From: Rhodococcus rhodnii
GTDB taxonomy: Bacteria; Actinomycetota; Actinomycetes; Mycobacteriales; Pseudonocardiaceae
Assembly (NCBI GenBank): GCA_000720375.1
Contig: JOAA01000009.1
Coordinates: 428,218-492,217, forward strand
DNA: 64,000 nt
Direction of reading: 5' to 3'
Below the pieces are notes generated by a model. That model did not search any database, was not told the DNA's origin, and saw only the letters and a list, made by a program, of their open reading frames with translations. The position numbers were made by a program, and so were the translations under genes. Positions 9,363 through 19,435 of the stretch are shown one piece after another (within the stretch, counting starts at the first letter, position 1; every line of letters begins with the position of its first letter).

Positions 9363-9722
9363 ATGGACGTCACGGCGTTGAACAGCTTGGTGCGGCTGCG
9401 GAACATTCACAAGCGGTTCGGCGGTGTGCATGCGCTGCGGGACGTATCCCTCCAGATCGAGCCAGGCCAGGTACACGCCGTGCTCGGCGAGAACGGCGCC
9501 GGGAAGTCGACGCTGATCAAGGTGCTGACCGGCGTGATCCAGCCCGACAGCGGGGAGATCGTCTTAGGCGACCGGCCGACGCGACTCCATTCGCCCCGCG
9601 CCGCGCGGGATGCCGGAATGGCGCTCGTTCCGTCGGACAGGCGAGGCGCGGGCCGAATCGTGGCGCGCCTGGATGGCCACGCGACGAGCTATCGAGAAAT
9701 CCTGTACCACGCTTTGCCTTAG
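9363..9722 (+). pseudogene. Sugar ABC transporter ATPase (RbsA/MglA-like), collapsed to 119 residues
   Basis: The start is well formed (GGAGGCGAGGGGT then ATG). The first 85 residues are a normal first nucleotide-binding domain: LRNIHKRFGGVHALRDVSL, then Walker A GENGAGKST. RbsA-type proteins are about 500 residues with two such domains. Here the sequence passes at about 9600 into AARDAGMALVPSDRRGAGRIV, which resembles the equivalent place in the second domain (GIA-x-VPEDRK-x-xG). Signature and Walker B motifs are absent and the frame then stops. I infer an internal deletion between the two homologous domains plus a 3' truncation; it cannot form a working ATPase. Permease remnants survive at 10548-10769. 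Confidence 0.75.
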
Positions 9723-9764
9723 ACGCTGGCCGAAAGGGGGTGGCTGGCAAGCAAGAGGGCCCAG

Positions 9765-10439
9765 TCATTCAGCAAAAGGCGCGTGCACCATCCAAATCCC
9801 GACGGCGGGCTCATCTCCGGGGTTGTACAACCGGTGAGGCGTCGACGAATCAAAGTAAACCGAGTCGCCGGGACCGATCTCCGTCGTGTCGAAGCCGACC
9901 GTGACGCACAGCCGACCACTGAGCAGATACCCGAACTCGTGGCCATTGTGAGTCTGGCGTAGACCATCAGGACACGACGCTCCGCCGACGTCATACGTGA
10001 TCTTCAGGAAGTCAACGCCCGGCACGTCGCACGGGGTCAGGCGTTCCCAAGTGATCCCGCCCTCGAGCTTCAGCGTGCCGCGACTTTCCGCGTGCTGGAC
10101 CAGTGGGGCACTGATCAGCTTGCGCATCACCGCGAAGCCTGCGGGTGGGGCGGTGGCTGGAGCTGGCTCCGCAGGCGTGGGTGCCTCGGCGGGCGTCGCT
10201 TCGAACAGTTCATCGACTGTCAGATTCAGGTGTTGAACAAGGGCGTACAGCGTCGCTACCGATGGGCGGGCTTTGCCGGTCTCGATCTGGCTGACCAGGC
10301 TGGCGGACACGCCTGCCTTGCGGGCCAGTTCGCGGACACTGATGCCGACGTCGGTACGGCCTTTCCGCAGCCGGGAGCCGATATCCCCGAGTACCTTCCC
10401 GCGTTCGGCCTCGTCGGCGGCCACTCGTGACAGCTGCAC
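9765..10439 (-). CDS. XRE-family regulator with C-terminal cupin domain
   Basis: 224 residues from GTG 10439, chosen because GGGGAGGAG lies 7 nt upstream. Residues 12-70 form an XRE helix-turn-helix (IGSRLRKGRTDVGISVRELARKAGVSASLVSQIETGKARPSVATLY, shown in part: VSASLVSQIETGKARPS). After a Pro/Ala-rich linker (PAEAPTPAEPAPATAPP), residues 125-220 form a cupin_2 barrel with HNGHEFGYLLSG and GDSVYFDSSTPHRL. This is the architecture of small-ligand-sensing repressors such as PuuR. It stands intact between remnants of an ABC transporter and upstream of an M24 protein, and was probably the local regulator of that uptake/catabolic locus. Confidence 0.9.
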   Translation of the reverse strand: MQLSRVAADEAERGKVLGDIGSRLRKGRTDVGISVRELARKAGVSASLVSQIETGKARPSVATLYALVQHLNLTVDELFEATPAEAPTPAEPAPATAPPAGFAVMRKLISAPLVQHAESRGTLKLEGGITWERLTPCDVPGVDFLKITYDVGGASCPDGLRQTHNGHEFGYLLSGRLCVTVGFDTTEIGPGDSVYFDSSTPHRLYNPGDEPAVGIWMVHAPFAE

Positions 10440-10547
10440 GGTTCGTCTCCTCCCCGGACTGTTGACTTTCATCGTACACAGGCGCATGGTGTTCAACCAT
10501 GATGGACAGCGAAGCCCGCGCGATGCCGCCGGGCCTTCGGTTCAACT

Positions 10548-10769
10548 TAACGCGGGGTGGCCGGGCCGCGGTGCAGATCCTCGTCGCACTCGTGGTGCTC
10601 GTCGGCTACTTCACGGTCAGCCAGGGGAGATGTTCGCGGATCTGACCAATCTCGACAACATGTCGCGGGAAGGCAGCCCGCGCCCGCGCTCGGCAAGGCG
10701 GACATCGGCTCACCCATGGCGAACGCCGATCTGTACCCAGCGGGCTTCACCGTCTCAGCAAGCCAGTAA
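10548..10769 (+). pseudogene. Remnant of an ABC transporter permease and of another gene end
   Basis: Between the XRE-cupin gene and the M24 gene, one frame reads RAAVQILVALVVLVGYFTVSQG, a membrane helix. It shifts by one base into GEMFADLTNLDNMSRE, which together resemble the N-terminus of RbsC-like sugar permeases. After about 10675 a third frame reads LGKADIGSPMANADLYPAGFTVSASQ and ends in TAA at 10767-10769, the tail of an unidentified gene. None of it is a functional gene. It supports a deleted sugar ABC transporter operon whose ATPase remnant is at 9363-9722. Confidence 0.5.
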
Positions 10770-10789
10770 TCCACAGGAAGGGGAGAATC

Positions 10790-12121
10790 GTGAGCAGTGC
10801 GACGGCGACATTGGGCACGATGGCCGTGGACTGGGAGCAGCGGGTGGACTTCGACCGGCTGCGGCGCGGCCGTCTCGAGCGGTTGCGCGCCCAGCTCGAG
10901 CGTTCCGAGCTGGGCGCGGTCCTCGCGTTCGACTTCTCCAACATCCGGTACATGACCGCGACCCACATCGGCACGTGGGCGATGGACAAGCTGATCCGGT
11001 TCAGCCTGCTGACCCGGACCGGCAAACCCATCTCGTGGGATTTCGGTTCGGCGGCACGCCACCACCAGCTGCACAACCCGTGGCTGATGGACGGCGAAGG
11101 CGAACCACGGGCTCGTGCGGGCATTTCGACGTTGCGCGGCGCGTTCCACCCGGACGCCGGGATCGCCCGTGCGGTCGCGGCCAAGATCAAGCGGGAACTC
11201 GACGCGGAGGGCCTGTCGGGCGAGCCGCTTGGCATCGACGTGGTCGAGCCGCCCGTGCTGTTCGCCTTGCAGGAAGCCGGAATCCGGGTGGTGGACGGCC
11301 AGCAGGTGTTCATGGAGGCACGCCGGATCAAGACGTCGGATGAGATCACGTTGCTGACCCACGCAGCGGCGATGGTGGACGCAGCGTACGAGGATCTGTA
11401 CGACTTCCTCAGGCCCGGGGTGCGGGAGAACGAGACCGTCGGCCTGGTCGCCAAGAAGCTCTACGACCTCGGATCGGAGTACGTCGAAGGCGTCAACGCG
11501 ATCTCCGGCGAGCGGTGCTCACCGCACCCGCACGTCTATTCGGACCGGCTGATCCGCCCGGGAGATCCGGCGTTCTTCGACATCCTGCACAGTTTCAACG
11601 GCTACCGGACGTGCTACTACCGGACGTTCGCGGTCGGCTCCGCCAGCGTCGCCCAGCGGGACGCGTACACGCGGGCACGTGAGTACATGGATCTCGCGAT
11701 CGCCGCGGTGAAACCGGGCGTGACCACTGCGGACATCGTCCGCTTGTGGCCCACTGCCAAGGAGTTCGGTTTCGAGGACGAGGAAGCCGCGTTCGGTCTG
11801 CAGTACGGCCACGGCGTCGGACTGTCCATTTGGGAAAAGCCGATCTTCTCCCGCCTGGTATCCCTGGATCACCCGGAGATCATCGAGGAAGGCATGGTCT
11901 TCGCCCTGGAGACGTACTGGCCGTCGGCCGATGGCGTGGGAGCGGCCCGTATCGAAGAGGAAGTCGTGGTCACCGCGAGCGGCTGCGAAGTGATCACCAA
12001 GTTCCCGGCCGAGCAGTTGCTCGTCGCGGGCGGACGCCGGTACTACAGCGTGGACGGCCCGATGAACCTGTTGCGTGAAGCCCAGTCCCACCTGAACACG
12101 ACGGCAGGCCGCGGCGAATAA
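10790..12121 (+). CDS. M24-family (creatinase/aminopeptidase-fold) protein, DddP-like, with one substituted metal ligand
   Basis: 443 residues from GTG 10790 (SD AGGGGAGA). A creatinase-type N-terminal domain (FSNIRYMTATHIGTWAMDK) is followed by the pita-bread M24 domain. Ligands seen: D264 in FFDILHSF, H341 in QYGHGVGLS, E in EEGMVFALETYW, and E in ARIEEEVVVT. The second Asp, 11 residues after the first in M24 enzymes, is Cys 275 (GYRTCYYRTF). Length and the N-terminal pattern resemble the DMSP-lyase-like DddP branch, also non-peptidase M24 proteins, but the function cannot be assigned. It lies between remnants of a sugar-type ABC transporter and of RidA proteins, a combination typical of amino- or amide-compound catabolism. 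Confidence 0.75.
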   Translation: MSSATATLGTMAVDWEQRVDFDRLRRGRLERLRAQLERSELGAVLAFDFSNIRYMTATHIGTWAMDKLIRFSLLTRTGKPISWDFGSAARHHQLHNPWLMDGEGEPRARAGISTLRGAFHPDAGIARAVAAKIKRELDAEGLSGEPLGIDVVEPPVLFALQEAGIRVVDGQQVFMEARRIKTSDEITLLTHAAAMVDAAYEDLYDFLRPGVRENETVGLVAKKLYDLGSEYVEGVNAISGERCSPHPHVYSDRLIRPGDPAFFDILHSFNGYRTCYYRTFAVGSASVAQRDAYTRAREYMDLAIAAVKPGVTTADIVRLWPTAKEFGFEDEEAAFGLQYGHGVGLSIWEKPIFSRLVSLDHPEIIEEGMVFALETYWPSADGVGAARIEEEVVVTASGCEVITKFPAEQLLVAGGRRYYSVDGPMNLLREAQSHLNTTAGRGE

Positions 12122-12151
12122 CCCCGGCGAACAACCCCCCCGGCGAACAAC
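12122..12151 (+). repeat. Two direct copies of a 14-bp sequence
   Basis: CCCCGGCGAACAAC occurs at 12122-12135 and again at 12138-12151, immediately after the M24 stop codon and immediately before the palindromic repeat. A replication-slippage product or the edge of the repeat element. Confidence 0.7.
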
Positions 12152-12158
12152 TCCGGGC

Positions 12159-12324
12159 GTGTCCACCGTTCCGGCACACCGTGTCCGCCTTTCCGGCACA
12201 CCGTGTCCGCCTTTCCGGCACCATGAAATTCCCCGGCAGGCCGGTCCGGTGCGAACTCGGGGTGCCGGAATGTGCATTTCATGGTGCTGGAATGGGTGTT
12301 TCGGGGTGTCGGAGTGGTGGACAC
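12159..12324. repeat. Long imperfect palindrome built from 22-bp tandem units
   Basis: The left arm holds three tandem 22-bp units beginning GTGTCC (12159, 12181, 12203); units two and three are nearly identical, and each contains TTCCGGCAC. The right arm holds degenerate inverted counterparts (GGTGCCGGAATG near 12260, GGTGCTGGAATG near 12283, GGTGTCGGAGTGGTGGACAC ending 12324). The outer ends pair as GTGTCCACC / GGTGGACAC, and the inner ends as CCATGAAAT (12221) / ATTTCATGG (12276-12284). The transcript could fold into one long hairpin. No coding potential; it may be a MITE-like or dispersed intergenic element. Confidence 0.75.
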
Positions 12325-12331
12325 GGCGTGA

Positions 12332-12418
12332 ACCGGGTTGAGGATGAACGTGCTGTCGAACTCCTTGCGCAGCATGAGGGTGATGTCCCGGTAGGGGCCT
12401 TCGAAGATCTTCGACGCC
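12332..12418 (-). pseudogene. Short minus-strand coding remnant
   Basis: On the minus strand this stretch reads SKIFEGPYRDITLMLRKEFD then STFILNPVHA, a natural-looking protein segment without a start or a native end. It abuts the first RidA remnant on the other strand, so a rearrangement breakpoint near 12418 is likely. Parent family not recognised. Confidence 0.35.
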
Positions 12419-12875
12419 GGCCTGCAGGACATTGTGGACGTCACCGCGTTCGTGAAGGACCCGCGCTGGTGCACCGATGTGCTCGAAGTGGCAAGGCCTT
12501 TCTTCCCGCACGACCCTCCCGTGTGGACAGTAGCCGGACTGGCAGGGCCGTGTGGGCACGGCCGCGGGCCAGGTGGCGGGCAACCCGGATGCCAGTATCC
12601 ACGCGCCGGGAGACCCGGACCGGCAGGCGGTCTACATCTTCGAGTGCATGCGCGAGGCGCTCGCGGGTGTCGGGGCGACCATGGCCGACATCGTGGAAAT
12701 CAACTCGTACCACAAGGATCCGCGCTCGTTGCCGGGCGTGCTGTCGGTCGCGCGGGAGTACCTCGGCGAGAATTCGCCTGCCTGGACCGCGGCCGCGGTA
12801 CCGGGTCTGTGGATGGAGGGCTACCTGCACGAGATCGCCGCGACCGCGATCGTGCCGGACGACCTGCCCGCCTGA
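12416..12875 (+). pseudogene. Two fused RidA-family fragments
   Basis: The first frame (to about 12560) reads AGLQDIVDVTAFVKDPRW...VARPFFPHDPPVWTVAGLAG, the C-terminal half of a RidA/YjgF enamine deaminase-like protein. The following frame, from about 12546, reads GTAAGQVAGNPDASIHAPGD...VYIFECMREALAGVGATMADIVEINSYHKDP...WTAAAVPGLWMEGYLHEIAATAIV, a second RidA homologue that lacks its first strand and start codon and ends at 12875. Two tandem ridA genes have thus been collapsed by deletion. Neither is expected to make a normal trimer. Intact RidA homologues in this window: 22707-23114 only. Confidence 0.65.
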
Positions 12876-12948
12876 CGGTCCATGATCGACGACTCGCTAA
12901 GGTCGGCCCCGCTTCTGTAATCGGACGAAGACACGCCGCGCTCCTAAA

Positions 12949-12984
12949 CTTGATTCATTCCAGAAAACAGGGCAGACTGTCGCC

Positions 12985-12985
<1 letters not shown>
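12949..12985 (+). promoter_or_regulatory. furA promoter/operator, leaderless
   Basis: TTGATT (12950-12955) and CAGACT (12973-12978) are spaced 17 bp apart, and the GTG start of furA (12985) lies 7 nt after the -10, so the mRNA would be leaderless. TTGATTCATTCCAGAAAA between them resembles the AT-rich operator bound by FurA upstream of mycobacterial furA-katG (from memory of that family). Confidence 0.55.
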
Positions 12986-15670
<2,685 letters not shown>

Positions 15671-15683
15671 TCTGCTGAAAACC

Positions 15684-15717
15684 GGTGCCCAGGCTTTTCC
15701 GGCCTGGGCACCTTTTT
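15684..15717 (+). terminator. Rho-independent terminator of furA-katG
   Basis: Perfect 11-bp stem GGTGCCCAGGC / GCCTGGGCACC (15684-15694, 15702-15712), a 7-nt loop, then TTTTT. Confidence 0.92.
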
Positions 15718-15782
15718 CATGTCGAGTTCCGGGTGGATCGCTCGTCCTTGGGGTGTGTTCGCTTCGAGAAAGGGATGAATCC

Positions 15783-16367
15783 ATGGACACGATGGCGTCG
15801 TATCAGCAGGCACAGGACAAGCTCGACGAGGTGTTGAGCGCGGTCCGCCCGGACCAGTGGGACGGGCCGTCGGCGTGTTCCGAGTGGACAGTCCGGGATG
15901 TGGCCGGCCACCTTATCTGGGCGCAGAACCAACTGCGTGCGTGGGCGATGGAGGAGGAGTACACCGAGCGCGCGGGTGCTCCTGGCTCGCCGAAGCCGGG
16001 TGTGATGGCCGGGGACGATCCCGTGGCGACGTGGCGTGCGGCTCGTGCGGCTTCGGTGTCGTCATTGACCGACGAGGCACTCGCCCGGACGACGACCATC
16101 ACCGGGATCGGTGAGGTGCCGTTGGTGGCTGTGCTCTCGCTGATGATCACTGACACAGTGACGCACACGTGGGACATCGCGCACGGCATCGAGATGGACA
16201 TCCAGATGGACCCCGCGCTGGTCGCGCTCGCATTCGACTGGGGACGCCGAAACGTGGTGCGGCGCCCGGGATTCTTCGGCCCGGAACTCGCGCCACCCGC
16301 GGACGCGGACGAGCAGACCCGGATGCTGGCGTTCCTGGGCAGGGCGGACTGGCAGCCGGTTTCCTGA
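15783..16367 (+). CDS. TIGR03086-family metal-binding (DinB / mycothiol-transferase-like) protein
   Basis: 194 residues from ATG 15783 (AAAGGG upstream). A four-helix DinB-like bundle with the actinobacterial maleylpyruvate-isomerase N-domain pattern: CSEWTVRDVAGHLIWAQNQL near residues 32-50 gives one metal His, and the paired His of DTVTHTWDIAHGI (near 130-140) give the other two. Such proteins bind zinc or nickel and may use mycothiol. The reaction is not known. Single gene with a terminator-like hairpin after it. Confidence 0.85.
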   Translation: MDTMASYQQAQDKLDEVLSAVRPDQWDGPSACSEWTVRDVAGHLIWAQNQLRAWAMEEEYTERAGAPGSPKPGVMAGDDPVATWRAARAASVSSLTDEALARTTTITGIGEVPLVAVLSLMITDTVTHTWDIAHGIEMDIQMDPALVALAFDWGRRNVVRRPGFFGPELAPPADADEQTRMLAFLGRADWQPVS

Positions 16368-16377
16368 TCAAGTGATC

Positions 16378-16409
16378 GAGGCCTGTTCGATAGTCGGACA
16401 GGCCTCTTC
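16378..16409 (+). terminator. Terminator-like hairpin
   Basis: 9-bp perfect stem GAGGCCTGT / ACAGGCCTC (16378-16386, 16398-16406), 11-nt loop, short tail TTC; 10 bp after the DinB-like gene. Confidence 0.65.
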
Positions 16410-16514
16410 ACGCATTCAGGTGCTCTGCATGGTCGCGCTACCCGCTGGCATCGAGGCGTTCACACCGCGTGACTTCGCTGTGACCGCTGTCCCCATCGGG
16501 CTCGAGGAGGAACC

Positions 16515-18002
16515 ATGCGTTTTGGGGCGAGATCGTTGTCGCTCTTGTTCTCCGGTGTTGTGGCCGCTGGTGTGCTGGCCACGCCGTACACCGCGATAGC
16601 CGCACCGGTGAAGAAGGTGCTCGTCGTCGGAATGGACGGACTGAACTGGGCGAAGGTGGTCTCGGCGAACGCGCCGAACCTGGACGCGCTCGCGGCTGGC
16701 GGCACGCTCGGCGAGAGCCTGCTGTACTGCCCGTCGCTGGCCAACTCCTCCAGCGGTCCTGGCTGGTCGACGATCGCGACCGGCGTGTGGCCGGACAAGC
16801 ACGGCGTGAAGGACAACACCTTCGCGGGCAAGCAATACGCGACCTACCCGGACTTCCTCACCCGCTTGGAACGCGTGAACCCGGCCTATCGCACGTACTC
16901 GGCGGTCGACTGGGCCGTGCTGCACACCCAGGGCACGTTCTCCACCTCGATCGACACGCGGGTGACCCACGACGGCGACCGCGACGGATACGTGGCGGCT
17001 GACGAGAAGATCACCGCGGACACCGTGCAGAACCTGCGCAACGGCAACCCAGACGCGTCCTTTGTGTACCTCGGCAACACCGACGTCGTCGCGCACGCCA
17101 GCGGCACGGGTTCGAAGTACATTGCGGCGATTGAGAAGCAGGACGCCCAGCTCGGCCAGATGCTCAGCGCCATCAAGGCCCGGCCGACGTACTCGGGCGA
17201 GGACTGGCAGATTGTCGTGACCACGGACCACGGCCACATCAACCCGGGTGGCGGTCACGGCGGCTGCGGCATTGACGAGCGCCGTACGTTCGTGCTTGCC
17301 AGCAGCGGTGGTGGCGCGCGTCCGATCGACACCCGTCTCACCGACGTTGCCTCCACTGTGTTCAACCACCTTGGCGTTGGCGTCGACACTGCGTGGAAGC
17401 TCGACGGCAAGCCGGTTTCCGTGCGTGCGAACGACGCTTTCGACGGCCTGTCCTTGCAGTCCCGGGTCGACGAGACCGGAATTCCCGCCTCGGTCAAGGG
17501 ATGGACGCACACCGCACCGGCCGGATGGTCGGTCGACCGCAGCCGGATGCCGTCCGGTGGTGTGACCGAATGGCGTGGCTGGTCGTTCACCACCGACGAG
17601 TTCTGGAGCCGCGCGCAAGGCGGGCAGGATCGCGAGAACGCGATGCGGACCAGGGGAGTGTTCGCGGTCGCCGACTCCGACGAGTTCAACGACAAGGCAG
17701 GCGGGACGAGCTTCGATTCCACATTGCTCTCTCCGGCGTACCGGGTTGCCGCGGGCACGACGGTGACGTTGAACTACGTGACGCACTACCTGCAGGAAGG
17801 CTCGCAGACCGCTGACGTGTCCGTGTCGTTCAACGGTGGCGCCGACCAGCTCGTCAAGCGCTACTCGGCGGATGCCCGGGCGAAGGCCGAAGCGTTGCCG
17901 GTGACCGTTCCGGCCGGTGCGACGTCGATGGTCGTGAAGTTCCGCTACTACAACGCCGGCAACAACTGGTACTGGGCGATCGACGACCTGCGCGTGAGCT
18001 GA
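16515..18002 (+). CDS. Secreted alkaline-phosphatase-superfamily phosphodiesterase
   Basis: 495 residues. Signal peptide MRFGARSLSLLFSGVVAAGVLATPYTAIA ends near residue 29 (AIAAP). The mature protein begins VKKVLVVGMDGLNW, the first metal motif of nucleotide pyrophosphatase/phosphodiesterases. The nucleophile region is SSSGPGWSTIATG, with GVWPDKHGVKDN following; VYLGNTDVVAHASG and IVVTTDHGHINPGGGHGG carry the other metal ligands. DGDRDGYVAADE resembles a calcium-binding loop. The last 150 residues form a beta-sandwich domain (FSSTLLSPAYRVAAG-like, AIDDLRVS end). It hydrolyses phosphodiester or phosphate esters outside the cell; substrate unknown. A strong hairpin follows. Confidence 0.88.
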   Translation: MRFGARSLSLLFSGVVAAGVLATPYTAIAAPVKKVLVVGMDGLNWAKVVSANAPNLDALAAGGTLGESLLYCPSLANSSSGPGWSTIATGVWPDKHGVKDNTFAGKQYATYPDFLTRLERVNPAYRTYSAVDWAVLHTQGTFSTSIDTRVTHDGDRDGYVAADEKITADTVQNLRNGNPDASFVYLGNTDVVAHASGTGSKYIAAIEKQDAQLGQMLSAIKARPTYSGEDWQIVVTTDHGHINPGGGHGGCGIDERRTFVLASSGGGARPIDTRLTDVASTVFNHLGVGVDTAWKLDGKPVSVRANDAFDGLSLQSRVDETGIPASVKGWTHTAPAGWSVDRSRMPSGGVTEWRGWSFTTDEFWSRAQGGQDRENAMRTRGVFAVADSDEFNDKAGGTSFDSTLLSPAYRVAAGTTVTLNYVTHYLQEGSQTADVSVSFNGGADQLVKRYSADARAKAEALPVTVPAGATSMVVKFRYYNAGNNWYWAIDDLRVS

Positions 18003-18008
18003 GTCGTG

Positions 18009-18039
18009 GCAGGTCCCCGGCCAGCCGCCGGGGACCTGC
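18009..18039. terminator. Bidirectional terminator hairpin
   Basis: Perfect 13-bp stem GCAGGTCCCCGGC / GCCGGGGACCTGC with a 5-nt loop, between the convergent phosphodiesterase gene and the PHP pseudogene. No T-tract; this is the common actinobacterial I-shaped form. Confidence 0.8.
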
Positions 18040-18044
18040 TTGGC

Positions 18045-19330
18045 TCAGCGGACCCGGACGAAGACCGGGTTGGAGTAGAACCAGAGGTCAGTCCACGGGT
18101 TCTCCTTGCCGTCCGCCAACGGTTCCAGCTCGTCGGTGTTCGTGCCACGCACCCGGGCGTACAGGTCCTGCTCGACGTTGCGCAGGGTGTGGCGGATGAC
18201 GTACTCCGAGCCCTGGCGACGCCAGTCCCGTGGGCCGAAGCGCGCCACGACCTTCGTCGTCGGGTTGGTGTCGGCGTCCAGGTCGGCGTTGACGCCGGTG
18301 ACGTTGCCGACGATCAGGTCGACTCGACCGACCTCTGGGCGGTCGCCGTTGCCGTTCTTGCCTTGCGGCGGACGGAACCTGATCTCGATCTCCACGTCGT
18401 TGCGGTCGCGACGGCTCAACGCCAGCGTCTCGCCGACCATCGCCTCGCGGCCACGGCCCTTGGCCGTCAGGTCCAGTGTCGTGATCAGATCACCGGTGGT
18501 GACGAAGATCCGGCCGTTGCGCAGCGCGTCCATGATGTCGCCGTAGTCCTGCCGCGCCAACACATACGTCTTGCTGTACTCGCCGGGCCAGAAGTCAGCG
18601 CCACCACGGGTCCAGTGCACGTGTGAGTCCGACGTCGCGGTGATCCACCACTTGCGGCCTTCACCGAGCAACGAGTCCCACAGGCCGCCGACGCGCGCGG
18701 TCATCTGGTCGTAGCCGCCGTACGTCGGGTGGTTGCCGTATCCGCCGCGCGCTCCGCCGTTCAGCGGAGCCGCCTGGTGGCCGGGAGCGCCTTCGAAGCC
18801 GACGTAGATCTCCGGCGCGGTGTTGTTGCCGTTACGGAACTCCCGTGGCGTGTCCTGGCCGTAGACACCGAGACCGGTCGCCGAGCGGGACGTGTGGTGC
18901 GCGATCACCAGCGGCTTGTTGCGCATGTCCTTGGCGGCTTTGAGGAACTCGATCATCTTGGCCTCGGTGTCCCGCGCGGGATCCGCGGGGAACGCGTCGA
19001 ACTTGGCGAACCGGCTCTCCAGCTCGAACAGTTGCTTGGCCTCGTCGTCGTGGCGTTGGTAACGATGGGGTAGACCGCGTCAGCGCCCTTGTGGAACCGC
19101 GGCGGCGTGACGGACGTGTCGAACTCGCCGCTGTACTCCGAATGCACGTGGTGGTCGCCCGCGCGCCACGACCGGTTACGCGAATCGCCATGTCTGGTGC
19201 GGTCTTCGTCGTCCTGAGCCCAAGCCGAACCGCTAGTGGCCGCCGCACCCGACGCGACGAACGTCGCACCGACTCCGGCGTATTTGACCAGTTGACGCCG
19301 GGAAACCCCGGGACGTCCTTGCTCGGTCAT
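18045..19330 (-). pseudogene. Tat-exported PHP-domain phosphoesterase-like protein, frameshifted/deleted
   Basis: ATG 19330 (GAGGAGAGG upstream) opens a twin-arginine signal, VSRRQLVKYAGVGATFVASG, followed by GDHHVHSEYSGEF, the first metal motif (HxH) of a PHP phosphoesterase. At about 19055 the frame is lost after GADAVYPIVTNA. The downstream frame resumes with DDEAKQLFELESRFAKFDAF and continues through the 303-residue C-terminal part (IAHHTSRSATG, TATSDSHVHWTRGG, GRIFVTTGDL). The central part that should hold further metal ligands is missing, so the lesion is probably a deletion and not a single-base slip. C-terminal metal residues and the beta domain are intact. Confidence 0.75.
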
Positions 19331-19435
19331 CGTGTCCCTCTCCTCATTGGCGCCGCGCCGACACGCGGCCGGGCGAGTATCGGCCCCGATCTTGAACGTC
19401 CCGTGAACCGGGTCTGTCGATACGATCAGCCCGTG

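Noticed and set aside
12043..12583. Minus-strand open frames of 143 and 354 residues across the M24 3' end and the palindrome
   Set aside because: They translate the 22-bp repeat units into a short peptide repeat (KADTVCR/RKGGHGVP) and antisense M24 codons. Only the 12332-12418 stretch looks like real former coding sequence.
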